Assembly (NCBI RefSeq): GCF_024169245.1
Contig: NZ_JALJWP010000001.1
Coordinates: forward strand, 1,116,001-1,180,000
Source: Pseudomonas koreensis
GTDB lineage: Bacteria; Pseudomonadota; Gammaproteobacteria; Pseudomonadales; Pseudomonadaceae
DNA length: 64,000 nt
Direction: 5' to 3'
Below the pieces are notes generated by a model. That model did not search any database, had not been told where the DNA came from, and saw only the letters and a program-made list of their open reading frames with translations. Every line of letters starts with the position of its first letter. The first letter of the stretch is position 1. The translations under genes and the position numbers were made by a program. Shown here piece after piece: positions 1-8,951 of the stretch.

Positions 1-1
1 C

Positions 2-1108
2 GGCATCGCCGCCCATTGGCTGTACAAGTCCAGCGGCGACGAGCAACCGAAAGGCACGCACGCACGTGCTCGCCAGTGGGTCAAAGGCGTGCTGGAGATG
101 CAGCAACGCGCCGGCAACTCGCTGGAATTCATCGAGAGCGTGAAGATCGACCTGTTCCCGGACGAGGTCTACGTGTTCACGCCCAAAGGCCGGATCATGG
201 AGCTGCCAAAAGGCTCCACAGCGGTCGACTTCGCCTACGCGGTGCACACCGACGTCGGCAACAGCTGCATCGCCTGCCGGATCAATCGCCGACTCGCGCC
301 GCTGTCCGAACCGCTGCAAAGCGGCTCCACGGTGGAGATCGTCAGCGCTCCCGGCGCCCGGCCGAACCCGGCGTGGCTCAACTTCGTGGTCACCGGCAAG
401 GCGCGTACGCACATCCGCCATGCGCTGAAACTGCAACGCCGTTCCGAGTCCATCAGCCTCGGCGAACGCCTGCTGAACAAGGTGCTCAACGGTTTCGACA
501 GCTCGCTGGAAAAGATCCCGGCCGAGCGCGTCAAAGCGATGCTCACCGAGTACCGCCTCGAACTGATCGAAGACCTGCTCGAAGACATCGGCCTGGGCAA
601 CCGCATGGCCTACGTGGTCGCCCGCCGCCTGCTCGGCGAAGGCGAACAGTTGCCAAGCCCGGAAGGTCCGCTGGCAATTCGCGGTACCGAAGGCCTGGTG
701 CTCAGCTACGCCAAGTGCTGCACGCCGATCCCGGGCGACCCGATCGTCGGGCACCTGTCGGCAGGCAAAGGCATGGTCGTGCACCTGGACAACTGCCGCA
801 ACATCAGCGAAATCAGGCACAACCCGGAAAAATGCATCCAGCTCTCGTGGGCCAAGGATGTCACCGGCGAATTCAACGTCGAGCTGCGCGTCGAACTGGA
901 ACACCAGCGCGGCCTGATCGCCCTGCTGGCCAGCAGCGTCAACGCGGCCGACGGCAATATCGAGAAAATCAGCATGGACGAACGCGATGGTCGCATCAGC
1001 GTCGTGCAGTTGGTGGTCAGCGTCCACGATCGTGTGCACCTGGCCCGCGTGATCAAGAAACTGCGCGCCTTGACCGGGGTGATCCGCATCACCCGCATGC
1101 GTGCATAA
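2..1108 (+). CDS. spoT: SpoT, bifunctional (p)ppGpp synthetase/hydrolase, 3' part
   Basis: The frame is already open at the window edge, so the hydrolase and synthetase domains lie upstream. What is visible is the regulatory half. A TGS domain occupies roughly the region starting with VYVFTPKG and includes the AVHTDVGN signature. A helical and zinc-finger-like stretch follows, with CCTPIPGD. The chain ends in an ACT domain of about 75 residues closing at RITRMRA. SpoT sets ppGpp levels in response to fatty acid, carbon and iron limitation. ridA follows 24 bp downstream, as in other pseudomonads. The alternative, RelA, is disfavoured by the spoT-ridA linkage. Confidence 0.95.
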   Translation, partial: GIAAHWLYKSSGDEQPKGTHARARQWVKGVLEMQQRAGNSLEFIESVKIDLFPDEVYVFTPKGRIMELPKGSTAVDFAYAVHTDVGNSCIACRINRRLAPLSEPLQSGSTVEIVSAPGARPNPAWLNFVVTGKARTHIRHALKLQRRSESISLGERLLNKVLNGFDSSLEKIPAERVKAMLTEYRLELIEDLLEDIGLGNRMAYVVARRLLGEGEQLPSPEGPLAIRGTEGLVLSYAKCCTPIPGDPIVGHLSAGKGMVVHLDNCRNISEIRHNPEKCIQLSWAKDVTGEFNVELRVELEHQRGLIALLASSVNAADGNIEKISMDERDGRISVVQLVVSVHDRVHLARVIKKLRALTGVIRITRMRA

Positions 1109-1132
1109 CCTGCCAATTACAAGGAGTCCTAC

Positions 1133-1513
1133 ATGACCAAAACCGTCATCACCAGCGACAAGGCCCCGGCCGCCATCGGCACTTACTCCCAGGCGATCAA
1201 GGCAGGCAATACCGTTTACATGTCGGGCCAGATCCCTCTGGACCCGAAAACCATGGAACTGGTTGAAGGCTTCGAGGCCCAGACCGTCCAGGTCTTCGAG
1301 AACCTCAAGGCCGTGGCCGAAGCCGCTGGCGGTTCGTTCAAGGACATCGTCAAACTGAACATTTTCCTCACTGACTTGAGCCACTTCGCCAAGGTCAACG
1401 AGATCATGGGCAAGTACTTCGACCAGCCCTACCCTGCCCGCGCCGCCATCGGCGTGGCCGCCCTGCCGAAGGGTGCGCAGGTTGAAATGGATGCCATTCT
1501 GGTCATCGAGTGA
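1133..1513 (+). CDS. ridA: RidA family enamine/imine deaminase
   Basis: A 126-residue protein of the YjgF/YER057c/UK114 family, the usual length. It hydrolyses reactive 2-aminoacrylate and related enamines made by PLP enzymes such as threonine dehydratase, in the cytosol as a trimer. The catalytic arginine is Arg103 in the YPARAAIG motif, with Glu118 in QVEMDAI. A strong Shine-Dalgarno, aaggag, sits 8 nt before the ATG. The gene is probably co-transcribed with spoT. Confidence 0.95.
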   Translation: MTKTVITSDKAPAAIGTYSQAIKAGNTVYMSGQIPLDPKTMELVEGFEAQTVQVFENLKAVAEAAGGSFKDIVKLNIFLTDLSHFAKVNEIMGKYFDQPYPARAAIGVAALPKGAQVEMDAILVIE

Positions 1514-1579
1514 TGCGCACGGCGCGGCCTTCAACGCCGCGCCGACTGCTGCAAGAAAAGGTTTTGAAAGGATTCCACC

Positions 1580-2320
1580 ATGCGCAAAGCGCTAGCTCTC
1601 TCGCTGCTCGCCCTGTTCCTGGGCGGCTGCGCCAGCGACCCTGCCGACCGTGACATCAGCGGCACCTGGATCAACCAGGTGGCGATCGATGCCGCCGCCA
1701 AGGGCGGCCCTCTGCGCGAAGCCCTGCAGGCCTACGGCCCGAATCTGGAATGGGACGTCAACACCAAGGCCGGTCAGGCTCGCTACACCAACGGTTTTGA
1801 GAATGTCGAAGGACGGTTGCTGGGCCAAGAGTCCGGCGCCTGGAAAGTCGATTTCTACGGCAGTTCCGCCAGCGAACTGAAACGCGACGGCGGACGCCTG
1901 CAGCAAGCCGCCAGCGACAACGAACCCGAACAACTCTTTGATCGCGCACAGATCCCGGTGCCCGAAGGCGCGCCAATCGGTGCGAGCTTCGAACGCGCGC
2001 TGTATTCGGCGTACCTTGGCGGCAACTGGACCATCGCCAGCGGTCAGGGTGAGGGCGGCACCGTGCAGTTCCAGGCTGACGGTCAGGTGACCGGCCTTCC
2101 GGGCGTTGATCGTTATGCCTTGTGCCTGGCCGGCGATTGCGCGTCCATGAGCAATGGCAACGACAGCATGTGGCTGCAACTCAATGGCCAGGGCAACAAC
2201 TGGATCTTTGTGCGCAAGGGCAAAGAACTGGAGATTCTGCAGGCAGTGAATGCTGCGCTGGCGGATGAGCAACCGCAGTTTGCCGCAGGTGAGCGCAAGT
2301 GGTTGCTGGAGAAGCAGTAA
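1580..2320 (+). CDS. putative lipoprotein of unknown function
   Basis: A 246-residue protein with a type II signal peptide: a basic start (MRK), a hydrophobic run, and the lipobox LGGC with the lipidated Cys at about residue 17. The residue after it is Ala, so outer-membrane sorting is expected. The body has no recognised catalytic motif. Three short stretches of the GTW/GNWTIASG type suggest a beta-rich fold. An aaagg-type Shine-Dalgarno precedes the ATG. The position after spoT-ridA matches a conserved hypothetical in other Pseudomonas. A REP inverted repeat follows the stop. Confidence 0.8.
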   Translation: MRKALALSLLALFLGGCASDPADRDISGTWINQVAIDAAAKGGPLREALQAYGPNLEWDVNTKAGQARYTNGFENVEGRLLGQESGAWKVDFYGSSASELKRDGGRLQQAASDNEPEQLFDRAQIPVPEGAPIGASFERALYSAYLGGNWTIASGQGEGGTVQFQADGQVTGLPGVDRYALCLAGDCASMSNGNDSMWLQLNGQGNNWIFVRKGKELEILQAVNAALADEQPQFAAGERKWLLEKQ

Positions 2321-2327
2321 CCCGCTG

Positions 2328-2403
2328 AAAAGATCGCAGCCTTCGGCAGCTCCTACTTTGGAATGCATTTTCCTGTAGGAGCTGCCGAAGGCTGCGATCT
2401 TTT
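2328..2403. repeat. REP-type inverted repeat pair (REPIN-like)
   Basis: Two 29-nt arms are perfect inverted copies: 2328-2356 and 2375-2403, with an 18-nt loop. The core reads gtaggagctgccgaaggc in the right arm. It lies between two convergent genes, so it can also act as a bidirectional hairpin terminator, since the right arm ends in tttt. A degenerate single copy of the same family is at 11089-11124. Confidence 0.9.
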
Positions 2404-2407
2404 GCTT

Positions 2408-3262
2408 TTAGCGACCTTCCAGGATCGCTGCATAGCCTTCGCGGTAGCTTGGGTACTTCGGCGCCCAGCCCAACGCTTTCGCCCGCGCATTGTTGCAACG
2501 CTTGCTGCCGGTGCGGCGCACGCTGGCGTCTTCCGCCCATTCCGTTACACCCAGATATTCGCGCAACCAGCCCACCACCTCGGCCAATGGCGCTGGCGCG
2601 TCATCCACACCGATATAGAGCTCGTCCAGCTTGACGCCCTCGCGGTCTTTTTCCAGCAAGAACGCCAGCAGCCCCGCTGCATCATCGGCATGAATCCGAT
2701 TGCCATACAGCGGCGGCTCGACCGCCACGCGATAACCGCGACGCACCTGGGTCAGCAGCCATTCGCGACCCGGGCCGTAAATGCCGGTCAGGCGCAGCAC
2801 GCTCGCCGGGATGCCGCTATTGAGCGCAATTTGCTCGGCTTCGAGCATCAAACGCCCTGAATAACCGGCAGCGACAGTCTCGGAGGTCTCATCCACCCAG
2901 GCTCCGTCCTGCTGGCCATACACGCTGCTGCTGGACACGAAGATCAGTCGCTCGGGCGCTTGCCCGTAGTCGCCTAGCCAGCTCAGCACATTCTGCAAAC
3001 CTTGCACGTAGGCCTTGCGATAGCCTTCTTCGTCATGGTCGGTGGCCGCAGCGCAATACACCAGATAATCCACAGCGCCCACCGGCCAAGTCGCCGGGCA
3101 CTCTTCGCTGAACAGGTCACCAGCGACGCCGATGACGCCCTCCGGCAGCCTGGAAACATCCCGGCGCAAGCCATGAACCTGCCAGCCAGCCGCCAGCAAT
3201 TGCGTGGCGAGACGACTGCCGACATCACCACAACCGGCAATCAAAACAGAAGGCGCGGACAT
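2408..3262 (-). CDS. SDR/NAD-dependent epimerase-like protein (YeeZ-type)
   Basis: A 284-residue protein with an N-terminal Rossmann motif (IAGCGDVGSRLA, residues 8-19) and an extended-SDR feel: the VSSSSVYGQQ segment holds the Ser and the Tyr that is usually catalytic, but the usual YxxxK follows less clearly. It is a predicted NAD(P)-binding, cytosolic protein; the substrate is unknown. It is transcribed divergently from exbB across a 188-bp spacer and converges on the lipoprotein gene. Confidence 0.8.
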   Translation of the reverse strand: MSAPSVLIAGCGDVGSRLATQLLAAGWQVHGLRRDVSRLPEGVIGVAGDLFSEECPATWPVGAVDYLVYCAAATDHDEEGYRKAYVQGLQNVLSWLGDYGQAPERLIFVSSSSVYGQQDGAWVDETSETVAAGYSGRLMLEAEQIALNSGIPASVLRLTGIYGPGREWLLTQVRRGYRVAVEPPLYGNRIHADDAAGLLAFLLEKDREGVKLDELYIGVDDAPAPLAEVVGWLREYLGVTEWAEDASVRRTGSKRCNNARAKALGWAPKYPSYREGYAAILEGR

Positions 3263-3450
3263 CAGAAAACTCCCATCGGAAAGGCACAGACTAGCTCTGG
3301 CACAGGACGAACGGCTAGCAATGAAGGAAAAAAAGTTACTCTATTACTTTTGTTAACAAGAATTACTTGCAATAATGCACGCCACTTTTGTTCTCGGCCT
3401 CACGAGGCCTGGAAGAGCAATAACGTTTTTCTACCTCAGGTCCGGCCAGC

Positions 3451-4404
3451 ATGACACGTAATCAAACTCCCGCTTCGCCAACCACTCGACCTCGCGCCTG
3501 GAGCGCTGTCGCGGCTCTGTTGCTCAGCCTGATGCTGGCACCGACCGCCGCCTTCGCCGACGCTCAAGCGCCAGCCACCCCAGCCGCCACCGAGCAGAGC
3601 GCGCCCGCTGCCGCTCCCGCTGCACCGGCCGCCACCGATCCGGTGCAGGCTGTCAACGCGGCCGACACACCTGAAGTCCTCGAAGCCGACAACACCTTGG
3701 GCATGGCCCACGACCTGTCGCCGTGGGGCATGTACCAGAACGCCGACATCATCGTGAAAATCGTGATGATCGGTCTGGCTATCGCTTCGATCATCACCTG
3801 GACCATCTGGATCGCCAAAGGCTTCGAGCTGATGGGCGCCAAGCGTCGTCTGCGTGGCGAAATCGCCGCGCTGAAAAAAGCCACCACTCTTAAAGAAGCC
3901 AGCGCCACGGCCGGCAAGGAAGGCACCCTCGCCAACCTGCTGGTTCACGACGCTCTTGAGGAGATGCGCCTGTCGGTCAACAGCCGCGAGAAGGAAGGCA
4001 TCAAGGAGCGTGTGAGCTTCCGCCTCGAGCGCCTCGTTGCTGCCTGTGGTCGCAACATGAGCAGCGGCACCGGCGTCCTCGCCACAATCGGCTCAACCGC
4101 GCCGTTCGTCGGTCTGTTCGGTACCGTGTGGGGCATCATGAACTCGTTCATCGGCATCGCCAAAACCCAGACCACCAACCTCGCCGTCGTGGCCCCAGGT
4201 ATCGCTGAAGCGCTGCTGGCCACTGCACTGGGTCTGGTTGCGGCGATTCCGGCGGTAGTGATCTACAACGTCTTCGCCCGTTCCATCGCCGGCTACAAGG
4301 CGCAGGTCTCCGATGCCTCGGCAGAAGTCCTGCTGCTGGTCAGCCGCGATCTCGACCACCAGCCTGAGCGCAGCTCGCAGCCGCACATGGTTAAAGTGGG
4401 GTAA
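3451..4404 (+). CDS. exbB: ExbB, TonB-system proton channel subunit
   Basis: A 317-residue ExbB of the long Pseudomonas type. An N-terminal signal-like segment ends near AAFADAQA, followed by an Ala/Pro-rich periplasmic extension (about residues 35-75). Next comes the first transmembrane helix (IVKIVMIGLAIASIITWTIW), a cytoplasmic helical domain, and two conserved C-terminal helices containing GLFGTVWGIM and ALLATALGLVAAIPAVV. With ExbD it uses the proton gradient to energise TonB for siderophore and vitamin B12 uptake. The order exbB-exbD-tonB has spacings of 6 bp and a 4-bp overlap, so this is one operon. Iron control via Fur is expected, but no convincing box was found. Confidence 0.95.
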   Translation: MTRNQTPASPTTRPRAWSAVAALLLSLMLAPTAAFADAQAPATPAATEQSAPAAAPAAPAATDPVQAVNAADTPEVLEADNTLGMAHDLSPWGMYQNADIIVKIVMIGLAIASIITWTIWIAKGFELMGAKRRLRGEIAALKKATTLKEASATAGKEGTLANLLVHDALEEMRLSVNSREKEGIKERVSFRLERLVAACGRNMSSGTGVLATIGSTAPFVGLFGTVWGIMNSFIGIAKTQTTNLAVVAPGIAEALLATALGLVAAIPAVVIYNVFARSIAGYKAQVSDASAEVLLLVSRDLDHQPERSSQPHMVKVG

Positions 4405-4410
4405 TCGGCC

Positions 4411-4839
4411 ATGGGCCTGCATTTGAAAGAAGGCGCAGACGACGATCTGGCCGAGAACCACGAAATCAACGTCACGCCGTTCATCGACGTGATGCTGGTG
4501 CTGTTGATCATCTTCATGGTGGCCGCGCCGTTGGCCACTGTGGACATCAAAGTCGACCTGCCGGCCTCGACCGCCAAACCGGCGCCGCGGCCAGAGAAAC
4601 CGGTGTTCCTCAGTGTGAAAGCGGACCAGCGCCTGTTCCTCGGCGACGACGAAGTGAAAGCCGAAACCCTCGGCGCCACCCTCGACGCCAAGACCCAGGG
4701 CAAGAAAGACACCACCATCTTCTTCCAGGCCGATAAAGGCGTGGATTACGGTGACCTGATGAGCGTGATGGACAGCCTGCGCGCCGCCGGTTACCTGAAG
4801 GTCGGTCTGGTCGGTCTCGAGACGGCAGCCAAGAAATGA
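4411..4839 (+). CDS. exbD: ExbD, TonB-system proton channel subunit
   Basis: A 142-residue single-span inner-membrane protein of the ExbD/TolR family. The lone transmembrane helix (residues about 22-42) carries the essential aspartate in INVTPFIDVMLVLLIIF. The C-terminal periplasmic domain is of normal length. It starts 6 bp after exbB, and its stop overlaps the tonB start. With ExbB it forms the motor complex. Confidence 0.95.
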   Translation: MGLHLKEGADDDLAENHEINVTPFIDVMLVLLIIFMVAAPLATVDIKVDLPASTAKPAPRPEKPVFLSVKADQRLFLGDDEVKAETLGATLDAKTQGKKDTTIFFQADKGVDYGDLMSVMDSLRAAGYLKVGLVGLETAAKK

Positions 4840-5582
4840 TCACGACGCGCCATAAGCTGACGCGTTACAGCGGTAGCCTGGCCGTGGTGCTGGGCGTGCA
4901 CGCGCTGGCCATCGCGCTGGCGCTGAACTGGACCGCCCGCCCGCCCATCGAACTGCCGCCGCAGGCAATGATGGTCGAGCTGGCTCCGTTGCCCGCCCCG
5001 CCACCGCCGGCTCCGCCAAAAGTCGTCACACCGCCGCAGCCACCAGCTCCGGTTGAAGAATTACCGATTCCGAAACTGGCTGAAGCACCGAAAGCGGAAA
5101 TCGCCGTACCGAAACCCAAGCCGAAGCCCAAGCCGAAACCGCCGAAGCCGGTAGAGAAGAAGCTGCCCGAGCCACCGAAGGAAAAACCTTCCGAGGAAAA
5201 ACCGGCCGACACTCAGCCGACCCAGGCACCGACGGAGAAATCCGCCCAGCCTGCACCGGGTCCGTCGCCGGCTCAACTCGCGGCGAAGGCCAGTTGGCAA
5301 GGCACCCTGCTCGCGCATTTGCAGAAGTACAAGAAGTACCCGCAGAGTGCACAGTCGCGTGGCAAGGAAGGTTTGAATCGTCTGCGCTTCGTGGTTGATG
5401 GCGAAGGTAATGTGTTGTCGTTCGAACTGGTGGGCCGCTCCGGCAACGCTGATCTGGACCGGGCCACCCTGGACATGATCCGCCGCGCGCAACCGCTGCC
5501 CAAACCACCGGCCGACATGCTGAACAACGGCTCGATCGAAATTGTTGCGCCGTTTGTTTATTCGCTGGAACGTCGTCGCTAA
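4836..5582 (+). CDS. tonB: TonB energy transducer
   Basis: A 248-residue TonB. One N-terminal signal anchor (about residues 11-31) is followed by a long Pro/Lys-rich spacer with KPKPKPKPKPPKP-type repeats (about 50-140). A C-terminal domain contains the YPQSAQSRGKEG motif and ends VYSLERRR. It links ExbBD to TonB-dependent outer-membrane receptors. The ATG overlaps the exbD stop in an ATGA arrangement, implying translational coupling. Confidence 0.95.
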   Translation: MITTRHKLTRYSGSLAVVLGVHALAIALALNWTARPPIELPPQAMMVELAPLPAPPPPAPPKVVTPPQPPAPVEELPIPKLAEAPKAEIAVPKPKPKPKPKPPKPVEKKLPEPPKEKPSEEKPADTQPTQAPTEKSAQPAPGPSPAQLAAKASWQGTLLAHLQKYKKYPQSAQSRGKEGLNRLRFVVDGEGNVLSFELVGRSGNADLDRATLDMIRRAQPLPKPPADMLNNGSIEIVAPFVYSLERRR

Positions 5583-5597
5583 GCAACACCGCCATAA

Positions 5598-5688
5598 CTG
5601 TGGGAGCGAGCCTGCTCGCGAAGAGGTCGTGTCAGTCAGCTCATGTTTGTCTGACCCACCGCTTTCGCGAGCAGGCTCGCTCCCACAG
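5598..5688. repeat. REP-type inverted repeat pair
   Basis: Perfect 25-nt arms at 5598-5622 (ctgtgggagcgagcctgctc and 5 more) and 5664-5688 are separated by 41 nt. This is the gagcnngctcgcgaa family, also seen at 10391-10415, 55898-55987, 60078-60142 and 61179-61246. It follows tonB and could stabilise the 3' end of its mRNA. Confidence 0.9.
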
Positions 5689-5716
5689 GGTTATGTGGTG
5701 ACGGTTAGATCGAGAT

Positions 5717-5739
5717 AAAGGCACCGAAAGGTGCCTTTT
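5717..5739 (+). terminator. rho-independent terminator after tonB
   Basis: A 9-bp stem, aaaggcacc (5717-5725) and ggtgccttt (5730-5738), with a gaaa tetraloop and a short T run. It lies before oxyR. Confidence 0.75.
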
Positions 5740-5857
5740 GCATATCTGCCAGCGGCAAACCGACTTCGACCAGTGTCGCACCCAGCCCGCAGTCTGATAA
5801 CGTGCGTCTATCGATTGCAGCCGGTATGCTTGGCGCGCATCTTCATGGACGCTTGCT

Positions 5858-6787
5858 ATGACCCTCACAGAATTACGCTACATCGTTACCCTCGCCCAAG
5901 AGCAGCACTTCGGCCATGCCGCCGAGCGTTGCCACGTCAGTCAGCCGACGCTGTCGGTGGGCGTGAAGAAACTTGAAGACGAACTCGGTGTGCTGATTTT
6001 CGAGCGCAGCAAAAGCGCCGTGCGCCTGACCCCGGTCGGCGAAGGCATCGTCGCCCAGGCGCAGAAGGTGCTGGAACAGGCTCAAGGCATTCGCGAACTG
6101 GCCCAGGCCGGCAAGAATCAGCTGACCGCGCCGCTGAAAGTCGGCGCGATCTACACCGTCGGCCCGTACCTGTTCCCGCATCTGATTCCACAACTGCACC
6201 GGGTTGCTCCGCAGATGCCGTTGTACATCGAAGAAAACTTCACGCACGTGCTGCGCGACAAACTGCGCAACGGCGAACTCGACGCGATCATCATTGCCCT
6301 GCCGTTCAACGAAGCCGACGTGCTGACCCTGCCGCTGTACGACGAGCCGTTCTACGTCCTGATGCCGGCCCAGCACCCGTGGACCAAGAAAGAGTCCATC
6401 GACGCCGGCCTGCTCAACGACAAGAGCCTGTTGCTGCTCGGCGAAGGTCACTGCTTCCGTGATCAGGTACTCGAAGCCTGCCCGACCCTGACCAAGGGCA
6501 ATGACGGCGCCAAGCACACCACGGTCGAATCCAGCTCGCTGGAAACCATTCGCCATATGGTCGCATCCGGCCTGGGTATCTCGATCCTGCCGCTGTCGGC
6601 GGTGGACAGCCATCACTACGCCCCCGGCGTGATCGAAGTGCGTCCGCTGACCGCGCCGGTGCCGTTCCGCACCGTGGCGATTGCCTGGCGCGCGAGCTTC
6701 CCACGGCCGAAAGCCATCGAGATCCTCGCCGACTCCATTCGCCTGTGCTCGGTGGCCAAGCCTGCCGCGCCGGTTACGGCCGGTTAA
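5858..6787 (+). CDS. oxyR: OxyR, peroxide-sensing LysR-type regulator
   Basis: A 309-residue LysR-family regulator with an N-terminal winged helix-turn-helix (residues 1-60) and a periplasmic-binding-like sensor domain. The redox pair is present at the canonical positions: Cys199 in GEGHCFRDQ and Cys208, nine residues on, exactly as in E. coli OxyR. H2O2 oxidises them to a disulfide, switching on catalase and alkyl hydroperoxide reductase genes. recG follows 9 bp downstream, so the two are probably one transcript, as in P. aeruginosa. Confidence 0.96.
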   Translation: MTLTELRYIVTLAQEQHFGHAAERCHVSQPTLSVGVKKLEDELGVLIFERSKSAVRLTPVGEGIVAQAQKVLEQAQGIRELAQAGKNQLTAPLKVGAIYTVGPYLFPHLIPQLHRVAPQMPLYIEENFTHVLRDKLRNGELDAIIIALPFNEADVLTLPLYDEPFYVLMPAQHPWTKKESIDAGLLNDKSLLLLGEGHCFRDQVLEACPTLTKGNDGAKHTTVESSSLETIRHMVASGLGISILPLSAVDSHHYAPGVIEVRPLTAPVPFRTVAIAWRASFPRPKAIEILADSIRLCSVAKPAAPVTAG

Positions 6788-6796
6788 GCGAGCGTC

Positions 6797-8872
6797 ATGA
6801 CGGAGCTGTCGCAAGTGTCGGTGACGGCACTCAAGGGTGTCGGCGAGGCCATGGCCGAGAAATTGGCCAAGGTCGGCCTGGAGAATCTGCAGGACGTGCT
6901 GTTCCACCTGCCGCTGCGTTATCAGGATCGCACCCGCGTGGTGCCGATCGGCGCTTTGCGGCCGGGACAGGACGCCGTGGTTGAAGGCACCGTCAGCGGC
7001 GCCGATGTGGTCATGGGCCGCCGCCGCAGTCTGGTCGTGCGCTTGCAGGACGGTACCGGCGGCTTGAGCCTGCGCTTCTACCATTTCAGCAATGCGCAGA
7101 AAGAAGGCCTCAAGCGTGGCACGCGGGTTCGCTGCTACGGTGAAGCCCGGCCCGGCGCCTCAGGCCTGGAAATCTACCACCCGGAATACCGCGCCATCAC
7201 CGGCGACGAACCGCCGCCAGTGGATGAAACCCTGACCCCGGTCTACCCGCTTACCGAAGGCCTGACCCAGCAGCGCCTGCGCCAGCTGTGCATGCAGACC
7301 CTGACGCTGCTCAAGCCAAGCACCCTGCCCGACTGGCTGCCGACCGAGCTCGCCCGCGACTATCAACTGGCGCCGCTGGCCGATGCGATCCGCTACCTGC
7401 ACAACCCGCCCGCCGATGCCGACGTCGATGAACTCGCCCTCGGTCATCACTGGGCCCAGCATCGCCTGGCCTTTGAAGAATTACTGACGCATCAACTGTC
7501 GCAGCAGCGTCTGCGCGAAAGCATGCGTTCACTGCGCGCGCCGGCAATGCCGAAAGCCACGAAACTGCCACCGAAATACCTGAAAAACCTCGGTTTCAAC
7601 CCGACCGGCGCGCAACAGCGCGTCGGCAACGAAATCGCCTACGACCTCAGCCAGCACGAACCGATGCTGCGCCTGATTCAGGGTGACGTTGGCGCGGGGA
7701 AAACCGTGGTCGCCGCCCTCGCCGCACTGCAAGCGCTGGAGGCCGGTTATCAGGTCGCACTGATGGCGCCGACCGAGATTCTCGCCGAACAGCACTTCAT
7801 CACCTTCAAGCGCTGGCTCGAACCGCTGGGCATTGAAGTCGCGTGGCTGGCCGGCAAGCTCAAGGGCAAGAACCGCGTCGCTGCGCTGGAGCAGATCGCC
7901 AGTGGTACACCGATGGTGGTCGGCACCCACGCGCTGTTTCAGGACGAAGTGCAGTTCAAGAACCTCGCGCTGGTGATCATCGACGAACAGCACCGCTTCG
8001 GCGTGCAGCAGCGTCTGGCGTTGCGGCAGAAAGGCGTCGGCGGGCGCATGTGCCCGCACCAACTGATCATGACCGCCACGCCGATTCCACGGACGCTGGC
8101 GATGAGCGCCTACGCCGACCTCGACACCTCGATCCTCGACGAATTGCCGCCCGGCCGAACCCCGGTCAACACCGTGCTGGTCACTGACACCCGCCGCGTC
8201 GAAGTCATCGAACGAGTGCGCAGCGCCTGTGCCGAGGGGCGTCAGGCCTATTGGGTGTGCACGCTGATTGAAGAATCCGAAGAGCTGACCTGCCAGGCCG
8301 CCGAAACCACGTTCGAAGACCTCACCGCGGCCCTCGGCGAATTGAAGGTCGGGCTGATCCACGGGCGCATGAAGCCGGTCGAAAAGGCTGCGGTGATGGC
8401 TGAGTTCAAGGCTGGCAACCTGCAACTGCTGGTCGCCACCACGGTGATCGAAGTCGGCGTCGACGTGCCCAACGCCAGCCTGATGATCATCGAAAACCCC
8501 GAGCGCCTCGGTCTTGCGCAGTTGCACCAGTTGCGCGGTCGCGTCGGCCGGGGCAGCGCCGCCAGCCACTGCGTGCTGCTCTACCATCCGCCGCTGTCGC
8601 AGATCGGCCGCCAGCGCCTGGGCATCATGCGCGAGACCAACGACGGTTTCGTCATCGCCGAAAAAGACCTCGAACTGCGTGGCCCCGGGGAAATGCTCGG
8701 CACCCGCCAGACCGGCCTGCTGCAGTTCAAGGTCGCCGACCTGATGCGCGACGCCGACCTGCTGCCCGCCGTGCGCGATGCGGCCCAGGCTTTGCTGGAG
8801 CGCTGGCCGACTCACGTCAGCCCATTGCTCGACCGCTGGCTGCGGCATGGGCAGCAATACGGCCAAGTGTGA
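6797..8872 (+). CDS. recG: RecG, ATP-dependent DNA helicase
   Basis: A 691-residue superfamily 2 helicase, the normal RecG length. It has an N-terminal wedge/OB domain (about 50-150), a Walker A motif GDVGAGKT (296-303), a DEQH box (396-399), and a C-terminal helicase domain with LRGRVGRG. It remodels stalled replication forks and Holliday junctions. It is probably co-transcribed with oxyR, whose stop is 9 bp upstream. The Shine-Dalgarno is weak (gcgag), which fits coupling to oxyR. Confidence 0.97.
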   Translation: MTELSQVSVTALKGVGEAMAEKLAKVGLENLQDVLFHLPLRYQDRTRVVPIGALRPGQDAVVEGTVSGADVVMGRRRSLVVRLQDGTGGLSLRFYHFSNAQKEGLKRGTRVRCYGEARPGASGLEIYHPEYRAITGDEPPPVDETLTPVYPLTEGLTQQRLRQLCMQTLTLLKPSTLPDWLPTELARDYQLAPLADAIRYLHNPPADADVDELALGHHWAQHRLAFEELLTHQLSQQRLRESMRSLRAPAMPKATKLPPKYLKNLGFNPTGAQQRVGNEIAYDLSQHEPMLRLIQGDVGAGKTVVAALAALQALEAGYQVALMAPTEILAEQHFITFKRWLEPLGIEVAWLAGKLKGKNRVAALEQIASGTPMVVGTHALFQDEVQFKNLALVIIDEQHRFGVQQRLALRQKGVGGRMCPHQLIMTATPIPRTLAMSAYADLDTSILDELPPGRTPVNTVLVTDTRRVEVIERVRSACAEGRQAYWVCTLIEESEELTCQAAETTFEDLTAALGELKVGLIHGRMKPVEKAAVMAEFKAGNLQLLVATTVIEVGVDVPNASLMIIENPERLGLAQLHQLRGRVGRGSAASHCVLLYHPPLSQIGRQRLGIMRETNDGFVIAEKDLELRGPGEMLGTRQTGLLQFKVADLMRDADLLPAVRDAAQALLERWPTHVSPLLDRWLRHGQQYGQV

Positions 8873-8951
8873 GCACCGTCGCAGTTTGTGCAGGATCGTT
8901 CCTACAGAGCTGGTTATACTCCTGCCATTGTTTCAAAAACGGATACAGACC

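Noticed and set aside
2328..2403. CRISPR-like array
   Set aside because: Only single inverted pairs are present, no spaced direct repeats; these are REP elements.
3300..3450. Fur box before exbB
   Set aside because: The AT-rich run gaattacttgcaataatg only weakly fits the 19-bp Fur consensus, with too many mismatches.
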